From: Fremontodendron californicum
Lineage: Eukaryota > Streptophyta > Magnoliopsida > Malvales > Malvaceae
Direction of reading: 5' to 3'
Length of the DNA: 64,000 nucleotides
Assembly (NCBI GenBank): GCA_030761205.1
Contig: JAULJL010000011.1
Coordinates: 11,398,501-11,462,500 of the forward strand
Part shown: positions 46,177 through 58,311 of the stretch, one piece after another
Layout of the letters: each line of letters opens with the position of its first letter
Numbering within the stretch: position 1 is the stretch's first letter
Translations under genes and position numbers: made by a program
The notes under the pieces: generated by a model
The model's input: only the letters and a program-made list of their open reading frames with translations
What the model was told of the DNA's origin: nothing
Databases searched by the model: none

Positions 46177-47676
46177 TGATGGAGACTCAATTAAGAGTTG
46201 TAAACCCAAGTGCAGGTTATGTTCAAGTAATAAATTCTCGGGTGTCCGAGGTCGAACCACAGGGAAGCGTATTAGTAAGTATAAGTTTATAAATATATAA
46301 GAAAAAGAAAGTAAACAAGATATTAGGGAATCAATAACAAAACAAGAGAAACAAGATATTAGAGAATAAAATAAACAAAACAACATAAAAGAAATTAAAC
46401 AAGATATAAACAAAACAATAAGAAAAGATGTTGAGGTTAGAGAATCCACTCTTGGTGTTATGCTAAGATTAATCTTGTTTTATTACACAATTGAAATTCA
46501 CACATAAGGGAGATTCCAATCGGAAGGTTTAGCAATTCAGTCCAAATTGTCCAACGTCCATAGCATATGATATTATGTTCATTTGGTATCCTCAAAACTC
46601 ATAAAAAGAGTCCAAGCATTCCTTATGCCAAGGTATATGTCTACAACAAATCAAGGTTATGAAACCAAGCATTTACTGTGCCATTTTCCTTGTCAATAAC
46701 GAATCAAGATCTCTACTTTGCAAGTATGATTTTAAACCAAAAGAAAATATTATCTATACTAATGTTTATAAATGATGATTCATTTTAGCTCAAGTTTAAG
46801 AGACTAACCTTAGCATTTACCAAAAGCTTCACCTCATCACCTCAACAATATGATTAGCAACACATACTAGATATGAATAAAATGAAAAGGAATGTAAGAA
46901 ACATAAGTAAAGAACAAGAAAACTAGAGAAAGGAAAGAAGAAGAAAACTTAGAGAATTTTATTACAATGGCTAATATCCTAACAATGTATCAATGTATCC
47001 CAATACTCATCCAAGGCCCTCTATTTATACACATTTTGGAGGGCTAAATGACAAGAGACAAGCTTTACAAATTTCAAAGGTAGGTATAATAGGTGAATGC
47101 ATTTTTCTAACAATTTTCGTCATATTGTATGACAATTCTGATCAGCCAGCTTGATGGTCGATTTTGTCAATGTTGGAGGCTCGATCTGATAAAATTGTCT
47201 TCTAGAAAAATATACCCCTATCAGTTACGGATCCATATCCGTTGGAATCAGCTCATTTTCTGATGTGGATAAGAAGATATGGGCAAAATACGAAAACAGG
47301 TCAGCACAGACGTCATTGCACATCAGCCAACTTGATGGTCGATTTCACTAGGGAAAACGACTCCGTTTCAAGAAGTGTAAAACATGAAAAAGATAGATAT
47401 GCCTCTTAGCTTTGCACGGCTACAAATTTCAGCCTTATTGCTTCAGTGAAACTCGAGATATAGCTGATATGGTAAACGGTGTCGGAACTGGAACTGAACT
47501 GGATTTGCCCTTAATTCTAGTAATCTGAAATCACTCAAAGAAACTTGTGAAAAACACCAAATTACATAAAAATATAAAAGATCATAAACACAATTAGACT
47601 AAACAATAATAACTCGTATTTGACACAAAACAATAATAAAACATAACTAAAAACTATATAATTATACGAGTTATCA
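46177..47676 (-). repeat. LTR of element C (5' LTR in its own sense)
   Basis: 1500 bp, the same length as 38080-39579 and almost identical to it (differences near 46440, 46981 and 47241, for example). Confidence 0.95.
47021..47029 (-). promoter_or_regulatory. Probable TATA box of the element C promoter
   Basis: TATAAATAG on the minus strand within the U3 block shared with element B. Confidence 0.6.
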
Positions 47677-48704
47677 TACAACTTAGCTATTTAAACTTTA
47701 TAATTTCTCGGATGGAAATCCGGAGCAACGATCAACTAGAAAGTTGCTCCCCCGAGCCTAACAAAGCTAACGGTGGCCTCGGATGGTGGTGGAAGTGGCG
47801 GCACAAGGTGGTTGGCCAACATGATGAATTCGGCTAAGTTAGATTTCCAACTCCAAGCCACTTTTTCAGGCAACCAACCCCAAATAATAGATGTAGAGGT
47901 TGATTTAGGACTACCCATGGTGGTGGTTTAAAGTGGTGACTATGTTGGAAACCACCTAAGGCAAAAATGGTCATAAAGAGAAACACATAGTTTCTCATGA
48001 TTTCTTGAAAAAATAACACCAAATAAGTAATCCTTACCTTCTAGATAGTAGAACTATGTGTTTTGTTGGCTTGGTGATGAGTAGAAATCAAGAGATCAAG
48101 CTTACAAGCTTTTGGTTATGGAGTTTTCTTCACTTTGGTTAGGTTTTCTCAAGGTTGAAGAAGAAAAACCCCTAAGGCATGAAACAAATGAAGGTCACGG
48201 CTGAACATGGGCTTCTTGGCTGATTTTTATGGCCATTTACCAAGCCAAATGACAAAAATACCCCTTTTAGCTCACTTTTTGTCTTTTAGTGCCTAAATGG
48301 GGCCCACGTGAAATTTTTACGTTTGGAATCTCGTTTTTCACTTGTCTCAGCACGGATATGTTTAAAATATCACTTTACACTAGTATGCAAGTTTTCGTAA
48401 TTTTTTGATATCCCGAACATCAAATCCGGGCCCCGACCCGTTTACTGGTCAACATTAAGACTGTTTCGATTTTAGCTCCGATTCTCATTCTGATTTCACC
48501 AACTGCTTTCTAAGATCATTTTATAACCATATGAATCCATTTATTTACTTAAAACCTTTTTCGGACCTTCCCTCAGCCAATTCCGGATTTTCACTCCTTT
48601 AAGTTAACTAAAGGCGTATCCGCTTTTCACTTTACCTTTTGAGTAAAAAAATGTCAAATTTTCAATCTAAGTATCATATTGAGATCCTCTATGATCATGG
48701 AGTC

Positions 48705-49145
48705 GGTTTTTTTATTACAATATAGCAAAAAAAAAATTACGAAATTACCGTTGGTTTTAGATTATTTCCCAAAATACGGCTATTTTTTTCTAGCTGGGAA
48801 ATCGCCACCCCCCATGGCGATTTTCCAGCGTTTTTTTTTTTTTGAAAATTTGTAAAAAACACCAAGGGAAATCGCCATGGGGGGTGGCGATTTCCCTTGG
48901 TGTTTTTTGCAAATTTTCAAAAAAATACCAAGGGAAATCGCCACCCCCATGGCGATTTCCCTTGGTAATTTTAGCAAAATTTGTTAAAATCATGAAGGGA
49001 AATCGCCATGGGGGGTGGCGTTTTCCCTTCATGTATAATTTTTTTTTAATTAATAAACAAAAATTAAAATTTAAACAAAAATTTAATTTAATTTGATAAA
49101 TTTATTTTTAAAAATTATAAATTAAATTAAAATATTTTTTTTATA
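48705..49145. repeat. Left terminal inverted repeat of the MULE with four palindromes
   Basis: About 440 bp. After the terminus and a CCGTTGGTTTT...CCCAAAATACGGC block, it carries four palindromic units built on GGGAAATCGCCA and TGGCGATTTCCC (starting near 48795, 48866, 48931 and 48998) at about 66-bp spacing. AT-rich sequence matching the right repeat continues to about 49145. Confidence 0.85.
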
Positions 49146-49811
49146 GGTTTGGTTATTTATTTTTTTAAAATATATATTAAAAATGTAATTTAATTTATTA
49201 TTACAATTTTATAAAAATAAAAATATATTTCTTATTAAAATTTAAAAAGAAGATTATATTTTTTATTAAAATTTTATATCAAATTTTTTTTTTATAATTT
49301 TGTAATATTATAAAAAAGAAAATTTAATTTATATCAAAAATAATTTAATGATGTAAAATGTAAAAAAAAAAAAATTTAAAGAAATTTATCGAGTCACTTT
49401 TTTAAATAAAGAAGTTATTTTTAAGTTGGTATCGTAAAATAAATTTTTTAATTTGATTAGTTTTTTTGAGTTGGTATTCGATTAACTCGTGACATCAATT
49501 TAATCATTGTTTTTAATAATAGTATATATTGTTACAGTTTAAAACTAGATATTTGATAAAATAATTTTAATTTAATTTATGATTAAAATTTTATTTCTTA
49601 TTAAAATTTAAAAAGAAAATTAAATTAAAATAAAAAAAAGAAAAGCAACTTATCATGTAATTTGGATTATTATATTAAAATTAAATAACAACATTAAGAT
49701 ATAAATTAAAATAAAATATAACAATTAATTTCCGAACAAATTTAAAATAAATAACATGAAATGCAAAACATATAAATTTATATTAGAAATTTAAAACACA
49801 TTACAATTATT

Positions 49812-51855
49812 CTAATTATTGCGTGGTGTAGAGCAACAGTGTCGAGCTCTTCTAGTGCGTGGTGGTTGCACTCGTCGTTCAACCTCGTCAGTGGCACGTA
49901 TTCGCGGTCCACCACGACCTCTTGCTATAACCGCCACTGGTTCCGGTTGTATGTCATCAGTCGTTTCATCCGTATCAAAAATTTGAAACCCACTGCTGGA
50001 TGAGCCAACACCTAGTTCACCCATAACGGGAACCTGACTACTAGATGCACCCATAAATGATGTAGCATCAAATGCTGACGAAGGGGTTCCAAACTGATAC
50101 ATGGATGTTAAATATGCTGAACTTGGACTTAGGACGGGGAGCTGGTCATCTAACCTCGTTCTTGGCGGTGATGGTCGGTAACACTCATCAACGTCATATC
50201 CGGGGTGACTTACGGAATAACGATGGCTGGATGGTACTCCATGATCCCGTTCAGGTTCAGGATGATCAAATGACATCCTCGGTGCTGTGAACTCCGATGA
50301 GGTCGGTTGACGCGTTCGCCCACGTTGTCGGCGAGGTCTAGGAGCATCCATATCCTGTGTCGGAGGGACTGGAGCTGAAGTTTGTCCGGTAAATGGCATA
50401 CTCCTAACATCCTCGTGCATCGACGGTGGACAAACGAAAGGCCGACCTTCATTTCTATACCATCTTATGTAATCAGCAGATGGGTTGAAATTATTACCAA
50501 CAATCGGGTAACCTGTCGGAATTTGTTGAAAACGTATGTTCCACCATTGGATCCAATGTTCATGCTTCGCAGGCCAGAATTCATCATTACGACCACGCAT
50601 GTCGACCTTGTGAAGCTTATCAAGGTTCACCGGGGCTGCAGGAATTGGTTGTTGCATCCCAAATTGTCGCAACACCCGGTCAGTTTGGTGCCACTCTACA
50701 TATGAAAAGCATATCAATGCTGTGTTTGCTTTCCATATATTGAAATTATTGTAGGCATCCGATGGGAGGCATGCCATAATTTCACTCGAGGAATATGGCA
50801 TCCACAGAAACTGCGAATAATTATTACAAATTATTAGTTTCATATGGATTAAATAAATAAAAAAAAAACTTCAATGTAACAATCGAAATATTTACCTTAT
50901 CATATCCTAGTCGATCTAGTCGTAGTCTTATACTTGCAAGATCGGTCGGAGTCTCTGTAAAATCTCTACCCGTACTCCTACTCCACCTATTAAAATGCAT
51001 ATAATATCTTAATGACCTATAAAAATACAAGTTCGTACAAAATTAATAAAATAGTAAAGATTATTACCTGCTTGCAAGGGGGTATACAGCCGAAATATCC
51101 ATGCGCGGAGCAAGAAATGGTAGCCGATACCAAGCCCATGATTGTAGAAGCACTAGACATCCACCTATGTCATGGATTTTTGGAACTGTAGCTCGGCAAA
51201 GTTCTCTATACAAAACCGCCAAACACGCAGAACCCCAACTATAATTTGCTGCTTGCTCTAAATCACGTAGCAATGGAAGATACATTAAATGTACCCGACT
51301 GCTCGATTTGTCAGGCATCAGTAATCCTCCAATCAAACGTAAAATATATGCTCTAGCAGCATATTGTATTTGTTGTTCGGTTGCATGTAATGACAGATTT
51401 TGAAACGATTTCAACCAAGTCAGTCTCACCGTTGAGCCAGATACATAGTCTTCTGGAGGTACCTCACCCAATAGATCTTGACACACTTCATTCCAATCTA
51501 GCAGGCTTCCGCCTGTAACTGCATCGCCATGGATCGGAAGTCCAAGTTGCAGCGCAACATCTTCGAGACTGACCGTGCATTCACCACATGGAAAATGAAA
51601 AGTGTGCGTCTCGGGTCTCCATCGTTCGACCAACGCAGAGATTAAATCGGGTTGTATCACAAGTCGTCGAATTTGACTTGCGTGATAAAATCCGGCTCTT
51701 CTTAAGTGGTCGATAATATAAGGATGCGGGTCCTCCAATGTAAATTTTCTCGCACGTAATACGCGACGAGTTTCCTGTTATAATAATAAAAATTAATATA
51801 TTAAAAAACTATAACAATTAAAAATTAATAAATAAAACTATAAAATAACAAAATA

Positions 51856-51886
<31 letters not shown>

Positions 51887-52323
51887 ATATAATATAAACA
51901 ATAATAATATAATATAATATAAAACAATAATAATATAATATAATATATTATAATATAATATAAACAATAATAATATAATATAATATAAAACAATAATAAT
52001 ATAAAAAAATAATAATATAATATAATATAAACAATAATAATATAATATAATATAAACAATAATAATATAATATAAAACAATAATAATATAATATAATATA
52101 AAACAATAATAATATAATATAATATAAACAATAATAATATAAAAAATAATAATAATATAAAAAACAATAATAATATAATAATATAAAAACAATAATAATA
52201 TAAAAAACAATAATAATATAAAAAATAATAATATAAAAAACAATAATAATATAACAATTTACTTACCTCGTTAAATATAACCTCCGAGATGTGATTTTCT
52301 TGTAACCTCAATAGTGAAGCCAT
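49812..52323 (-). CDS. Plant mobile domain (PMD / MAIN-like) protein, four exons, 617 aa
   Basis: Exons on the minus strand: 52323-52267, 51774-51068, 50986-50896 and 50810-49812. All junctions are GT-AG and in frame. PMD proteins comprise transposon-encoded forms and host genes such as MAIN and MAIL1, which keep heterochromatin silenced and support root meristem integrity (known of the family). Domain evidence: exon 2 has RRAGFYHASQ, ALVERWRPETHTFHFPCGE and VALQLGLPIHGDAV, the core PMD signature. Exon 4 has FLWMPYSS, EWHQTDRVLRQFG and YIRWYRNEGRPF. The last 230 residues are low-complexity, with Arg-Gly-rich segments near the C-terminus (ARGRGGPRIR). Start MASLLRLQENHISE at 52323. No internal stop or frameshift is seen, which suggests recent activity or selection. 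Intron 1 is almost pure A/T repeats. Confidence 0.85.
51775..52266 (-). repeat. Intron 1 of the PMD gene: interrupted TAATATAATA microsatellite
   Basis: Of its 492 bases, nearly all are AATAATATAATATAA-type words with occasional C in AACAATAA. Open frames here (51818-52243 and 51838-52323) translate to Tyr/Ile/Leu repeats and are artefacts. Confidence 0.88.
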
Positions 52324-52569
52324 TTCAAAATATTGTTGTAGAAAAAAAAAATTTGTAGAAAGAAATTTTTTTTGGTATAAAAATGAAAAATTGTTGAAAG
52401 AAAATGAAAAATTTGAATGAGAGGAATGAAAATTTGAAGGAGAGGAGGGGGGTATTTATAGATAAAATGAGTGGGGTGGGGGGTGTGGGGGGAGGGGGGG
52501 CAACGGTCCCCCTTTCAATTTTTTTTTTTCTAATTTGTTTTTTTTTTCATTTCAAATTTAAAATTTAAA

Positions 52570-53009
52570 AAAAAAATTCAAAATATTAAATTATAAAAAA
52601 ACCTAAAATATATTTTACGAATTTTTAATTTTTTTAAAATTATAAAAAAATATTTTAATTTAATTTATAATTTTTAAAAATAAATTTATCAAATAAAAAT
52701 AAATTTTTGTTTAAATATAATTTTTGTTTATTAATTAAAAAAAAATATTCATGAAGGGAAATCGCCACCCCCCATGGCAATTTCCCTTCATGATTTTAGC
52801 AAATTTTGCTAAAATTACCAAGGGAAATCGCTATGGGGGGTGGCGATTTCCCTTGGTATTTTTTTGCAAATTTGCAAAAAACACGAAGGGACATCGCCAT
52901 GGGGGATGGCGATTTCCCAGCTAGAAAAAAAAGGCCGTATTTTGGGAAATAATCAAAAACCAACGGTAATTTGGTAATTTTTTTTTGGCTATATTATAGT
53001 AAAAAAACC
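52570..53009. repeat. Right terminal inverted repeat of the MULE with three palindromes
   Basis: It mirrors the left repeat. Palindromic units lie near 52757, 52822 and 52888, one fewer than on the left. The CCGTATTTTGGG block and the terminus CTATATTATAGTAAAAAAACC follow. Confidence 0.85.
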
Positions 53010-53396
53010 TCATGGAGTCTATTGGTACCATATTCGAACCAAAAATAAAATTTTGGGTAAAATGACCAAAATACCCCTGGTTCATATTTTATCGGTTTTG
53101 TGCCGATTAGATTTTCCAATAATCCTGATCAGTAATGTATCACATTTAACACTATGTGAAGTTAAAAAACCAAATTTTACGGACTTTACGTTGTCCCGTT
53201 TTCGATTCAAACTCGTGGTCAATTTAAGGCTAAGTCTCTCAAATAGCCGATTAAACCCCTTATTCTAAAAATTATTAATATAAAAATAAGACCAGATGGT
53301 AGTATGCTTTGTCTACAAGCATACATAAACTTGATCCATCGTTTATGAATCATTTAAAGAGACCCGAGTCGATCTCTGTCTTACGAGGGTCCTACA

Positions 53397-53412
53397 ATTA
53401 TCCCCCTTTAAA
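53397..53412 (-). other. Polypurine tract of element D
   Basis: Minus-strand AAAGGGGGATAATT directly precedes the 3' LTR. It is the counterpart of 24131-24144 in element A. Confidence 0.82.
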
Positions 53413-53469
53413 AAAAATTCGTCCTCGAATTTTCCTAATTTGAACTTATTGAATAATTCATTTAAAGAG

Positions 53470-55572
53470 TTACATACCTACTATCAGAATAACTAGGGGT
53501 ACTGTCTCCTCATGTCTCTTTCAAGTTCCCAAGTAGCTTCCTCCTCCCCATGATGATTCCATACAACCTTCACCGAAGAAATCTCCTTCGATCAGAGCTT
53601 CCGTACCTGCCGTTCTACTATGGCTATGGGTTCCTCTACATATGTCATGTGTGGATCTACCTCTACTGCCTGTGGTTGCAACACATGGGACTCAACGGGG
53701 AGGTATTTCCTAAGCATTGACACATGAAATACCGGGTGTATAGCGGCCAACTCAGGAGGAAGGGCCAACTCATATGCTACTGCCCCATGTCGTCGAAGTA
53801 TCTAAAACGGTCCAATGTACCTTGGACTCAGCTTTCTTCTCTTGTCGAATCTCATGACACCCTTAAACGGAGACACTTTCAAGAACACATGATCCCCCAC
53901 ATCAAACTCTAGTTCCCGACGTCTATTATCGGCATAATACTTTTGCCAACTCTGTGCCGCTCGCATTTTGTCACAGATTAACTCCACATTTCTCAATGCT
54001 TCCCAAACCATATATGGACCTAATAATGGACGACCACCCACCTCGAACCATCCCGCTGGAGATCTATATTTTCGGACATACAATGCTTCATATGGTGCCA
54101 TCTGTATGGTACTCTGATAACTGTTATTATATGCAAATTCAATCAAAGACAAGTGCTGATCCAGCTACCCTCAAAATCTAAAACACATTCCCGAAGCATG
54201 TCTTCTAAAGTATGGATAGTCCTCTCGGACTGACCATCGGTTTGGGGATGGAACGCGGTACTGAATCTCAACTGAGTACCTAGTGCCCTTTGAAATGATT
54301 CCCAAAACCTCGATGTGAACTGTGTGCCTCTATTGGACACAATAGAAATAGGCACTCCATGTAAAGGCACTATCCGGTCCAAATATAGAGTAGCATACTG
54401 GGTTGCGGTATATGTAGTGCGCACAGCCAAGAAACGTGCGAACTTGGTCAATCTATCGACAATCACCCATATCGAGTCAAATCCTTTGGTTGACCTAGGC
54501 AACCCTGTGACTAAATCCATCATAATCTTGTGCCATTTCCATTTAGGGATATCCAAGCTCTGAAGCGTACCTAGCAGTATCTGATGTTCGGCCTTAACCT
54601 GTTGGCACAGCAAGCATCTAGCCACAAAGTTCGCTACATCCTTCTTCATGCCTTCCCACCAATAATGTGCTCGTAGATCATGATACATCTTGGTGGAACC
54701 AGGGCGCATAGTATAGGATGAGCTATGAGCTGCCTCGAGGAGTCTATGCCGTATATCTCCTGCCAACGGTACCACGAGGCAATCATGTAACCATAAAGTT
54801 CCATCATCATCTATACCAAACTCCTCGCACAATCCTTGTCCAATCTGGGCTTTCTTTCCTATGCAAAAATCATCATCATGTCGCAACCATTTTACCTCCT
54901 CCACTAATGATGACCGTACTTGCACATGGGCTAAGATCCCCCCGTGTCGGTAACACTAAGTACCACACCATCATTGAGGCAATTCCTCACTTCCCGGACC
55001 ATATGTCTCCTTTGTACTGCTACATGGGCTAAGCTACCCATGGACTTCCTACTCAAGGCATCCGCGACAACGTTGGATTTGTCGGGTTGATAAAGGATGG
55101 TACAATCATAATCCTTGAGTAATTCCAACCATCTCATCTGTCTCAAATTCAACTCCCGCTGATCAAATATATACTTGAGACTCTTGTGGTATGTATAAAT
55201 CTCACATGATCGGCCATACAAATAGTGTCGCCATATCTTCAATGCGAAGATAATGGCTGCCAGTTCCAAGTCGTGCGTAGGATAATTCTGCTCATACCTT
55301 TTTAACTGTCTCGACACATAATCAATAACCTTGTTCTTCTGCATTAATACGCAGCCCAAACCTATGCGAGAAGCATCACAATACACCACAAAGCCATCTG
55401 TCTCATTTGGCAATGCTAACACTGGTGCTGAAGTCAAGAGCTCCTTAAGTTTATTGAAGCTCTTTTCACACTCATCTGACCAAACAAACTTAACATTTTT
55501 CTGTGTTAACCTGGTTAGTGGTGTAGCTATCCTCGAGAAGTTCTCCACGAACCTCCTATAATATCCAACCAA
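53470..55572 (-). pseudogene. Element D pol: RNase H, integrase and chromodomain, broken
   Basis: RNase H is open from 55572 to 54931 (VVYCDASRIGLG; DQRELNLRQMRWLELLKDYD). The integrase follows in 54925-54143, with HPQTDGQSERTIHTLEDML and a zinc region at HPGSTKMYHDLRAHYWWEG-type positions, here RPGSTKMYH with His replaced by Arg. It continues in 54152-53802. The chromodomain tail can be read down to about 53470 in pieces. Frameshifts at about 54930 and 54147 break the frame. Homologous to 13445-24059 of element A. Confidence 0.85.
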
Positions 55573-55595
55573 CCCTAAGAAACTCTTGATCTCTG

Positions 55596-56858
55596 TTACT
55601 GTAGTCGGCCTCTCCCAGTCTCGTACTGCCTCAATCTTTTATCTTCCTTCGAAACTATATGGCCAAGAAAGCTCACACTCGATAGCCAAAACTCACACTT
55701 GGAGAACTTGGCAAACAGTTTGTGTGCTCGAAGAGTCTCGAGGACAATGCGAAGATGTTCCCTATGTTCATCCTCGCCTCGCGAATACAGCAAGATATCA
55801 TCGATGAACACAATCACAAACTGGTCGAGGAAGGGCTTGAACACCCTATTCATGAAATCCATGAACTCTGCCGGTGCATTCGTTAGTCCAAACAACATGA
55901 CCAAAAACTCATAATGTCCATATCGAGTGCGAAAGACCGTTTTGGGAATATCTCCCCTCTTGATGCGAAGTTGATGGTACCCTGATCTAAGATCCATCTT
56001 AGAAAAGCATTGAGCTCTCTGCAACTGATCGAATAAATCATCGATCCTAGGCAACGGATACTTATTCATCGTCATCACTTTATTCAGCTGCCTGTAATCA
56101 ATACACAACCGTAACGATCCATCCTTCTTCTTAACAAATAAAATCGAAACACCCCAAGGAGAAGTACTCGGGCGTATAAAGCCCTTATCAAGAAGATCTT
56201 GTAACTGAACCCTTAGTTCCCTTAGCTCCAATGGAGCCATATGATAAGGAGGAATGGATATCGGCTGTGTTCCTGGGGGTACATCTATATAAAACTCGAT
56301 CTCCCTATCCGGTGGAAATCCTGGCAGCTTCTCAGGAAAAACATTGGGGAAATCCTCTACCACGGGAATCCCTCTCAAATCCTGAGACTTCATCTCAGCA
56401 TCGTATACATACGCCAAGAATCCTTGACAACCCTTCGCTAACAGTTTCCCGACACTAATTACCAAGATCAAGTGTGGGGAAGTCATTCTACGATCTCCTT
56501 GATACCTCAACACATGTTTACCCGGTATTCTCAACACTACCACCTTCTCGTGGCAATCCAATACCGCATGATGGGCAGACAACTAGTCCATGCCCAAAAT
56601 CACATCAAAGTCAAGTATATCTAATTCAATTAGATCTACCAAAAAGATCTCACCCTCGATCCGTATTTCACATCTTTTCAAGATTCTATTCACGGGGTAA
56701 ACCTCCCTTACCAGAGTAAGCACTATCAACAGATTATTTAACATATAATAACTCATGTTCAAACACGAAGCAAAGAAAGGGGATATAAAGAAGTGCGTAG
56801 CACCCGTATCAAATAATACTACAGCCTGCTTGGAACAAATATCTAATGTACCTGTCAC
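55596..56858 (-). pseudogene. Element D pol: protease and reverse transcriptase, broken
   Basis: The protease motif reads LFDTGATHFFIS, with DTGA, in 56858-56583. A TAG replaces the Trp of the GMDW motif at 56582-56584. The reverse transcriptase in 56582-55596 keeps RLCIDYRQLNK, KMDLRSGYHQLRI and the catalytic FIDD (about 55797-55808). The frame is lost near 55596. Confidence 0.85.
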
Positions 56859-57082
56859 GATTGCATTCGACGCTTACGCGTCTTGAGGATTCAGCATAAA
56901 TGCCCTGGCCTATCCTCGACCCTCTGTAGTCTGTCCCCTACCTCCAGACTGTGTACCTCTGCCTGTTATGCCTCTGCCCACTGACTGGGCCACTGATCCA
57001 GTAGTAACAGCTAGCGTAGTAACTGGGGGCGGTGCAACTGTAGTGTACGTGGGTCGAGAAAGATTCGACAGATAGTCCTTCT

Positions 57083-58170
57083 TCATATGCCCGGCTGACC
57101 GCATCTGAAATAAGTACCAGGTCTTTCGCATCGTCCAAAGTGCGGAAAACCATAACTCTGACCATGGGGAGCTCCTGATCTCCCACCTGGTAACTGGGTA
57201 AGCGATCTAGGTTGATTGCTCTGTCCCCGGACCACTGTACCAGCACTACTAGGTGCTCCTGATCCGCCTACACCAGACTGCCTAAAACCTTGTCTTCCAG
57301 TCCTGGCCTTTGTCCGAGGCTCACGGTCAACCTGCCTCTCTTTGGCTCTTGCCTCAAATCGTAAGGCCACATCAAGAACATCGGAGTACGTAGAGGTCCT
57401 CGTTACTGGTACCACTCTAAATAAGTACTCCCTAAGGCCATTAGCAAACCGTTTGGCCCTCATAGTATCAGTTATCACCATATGTGGCGCATACTTCGCT
57501 AACTGATTAAACTTAGTATCATAACCCATCATTGACATGCCCTCAGTCTGTTTCAGTAACTTAAACTCTCGAGCCTTAGCATCCCATAGACTCTCAGACA
57601 TGAATCGCTCAATAAAAGCATTATAAAACTCAGACCATTCTAATGGAGGGCTACCAGCAGGCCGACTCCTCAATAGGGTCTTATACCACTCATAGGCCAC
57701 TCACGTCAACTGATAACTAGTCAACTCCACAGCCCTAACTGGTGAGTATCCGAGAGCCACACATAACCGATCACGTACATCCACAAAGTCCTGTGGGTCT
57801 GAATCAAGCTCAATCCCAGAAAATACCGGTGGCTTATTCCGTCGAAACTCATATAATGTCACTGGGAGATACGACCCTTGTTGGGCGGGTTGTTGTCCCT
57901 CAGGGGGATTCTGTGGCCGTGGAGGACCTGGAGAGGCCTGGTCCTGCCTCTGATATGCTAGTAGATCTATCAGGGTCTTAACCTCCTGACGTATCTCACC
58001 AATCTCAGCAGCTAACTAATCTACCCTATTACCTGCTGCTGACCCCCTAGCAGATCCAGCGGTTTGTTCTCGTTCTCCAAGAACAGGATTCGGACGTCCT
58101 GCGAAGGCCTGATCGAGAATCCTAGGTTGTCGTCCCCTTCGCCTACCCCGTGTTCTCTGCACCGAGGGCA
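57083..58170 (-). pseudogene. Element D gag, broken
   Basis: The capsid core is open in 57700-57083 (WYKTLLRSRPAG, EFYNAFIERFMSE). The nucleic-acid-binding knuckle near 57080-57120 is damaged: a base is lost in the Pro-Gly-His region and both outer cysteines read as Tyr. Upstream, the N-terminal region to about 58170 (RTRGRRRG) contains stops. Confidence 0.82.
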
Positions 58171-58295
58171 TAATAACCTGAGACAAAAATTTAATCGTTA
58201 GGTACCCTCATCTTTTGAACCCGTACTATCCAATATAATCGACAAGTGATCTTTTACATGATGGACACGTGTACAGTCACCAACCTCTAGACAAT

Positions 58296-58307
58296 GCTCT
58301 GATACCA
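58296..58307 (-). other. Primer-binding site of element D (initiator Met-tRNA)
   Basis: TGGTATCAGAGC on the minus strand, four bases inside the 5' LTR. Confidence 0.92.
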
Positions 58308-58311
58308 ACTT

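Larger units (their letters stand above)
38080..47676 (-). mobile_element. Element C: Athila-like LTR retrotransposon with gag-protease, deleted RT, and a LOG-like gene
   Basis: It is inserted in the 3' LTR of element D with a perfect duplication TACAA (38075-38079 and 47677-47681). LTRs are exactly 1500 bp each (38080-39579, 46177-47676) and almost identical, so insertion is recent. In minus-strand order: 5' LTR, Asp-tRNA primer site, leader with GGCGGTATAACCAGCC repeats, a long gag-protease ORF fused to the end of integrase, the Cys-rich ORF (truncated), the LOG-family ORF, a long untranslated region, polypurine tract and 3' LTR. Reverse transcriptase, RNase H and the integrase core are deleted, so it is non-autonomous. 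Confidence 0.95.
48705..53009 (-). mobile_element. Mutator-like element (MULE) carrying a plant mobile domain gene
   Basis: It is inserted in the element D 3' LTR. The 10-bp target duplication TCATGGAGTC is perfect (48695-48704 and 53010-53019). The ends are long terminal inverted repeats starting GGTTTTTTTATTACAATATA on the left and GGTTTTTTTACTATAATATA on the minus strand at the right. Duplication length and long repeats are as expected of MULEs. No transposase is present: the only gene is the four-exon PMD gene on the minus strand. The insertion therefore needs a transposase in trans. Confidence 0.92.
36968..53396 (-). repeat. 3' LTR of element D, interrupted twice
   Basis: Three pieces remain: 36968-38079, 47682-48704 and 53020-53396, about 2.5 kb in total. 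Relative to the 5' LTR it lacks 237 bases: the junction TCGT|AGACTC at 37364/37365 corresponds to loss of 58709-58945, with a shared CGT at the breakpoints. The hairpin minisatellite is at about 37366-37640. Confidence 0.9.

Noticed and set aside
51818..52323. Tyr/Ile/Leu-repeat ORFs
   Set aside because: They are translations of the A/T microsatellite in intron 1 of the PMD gene.
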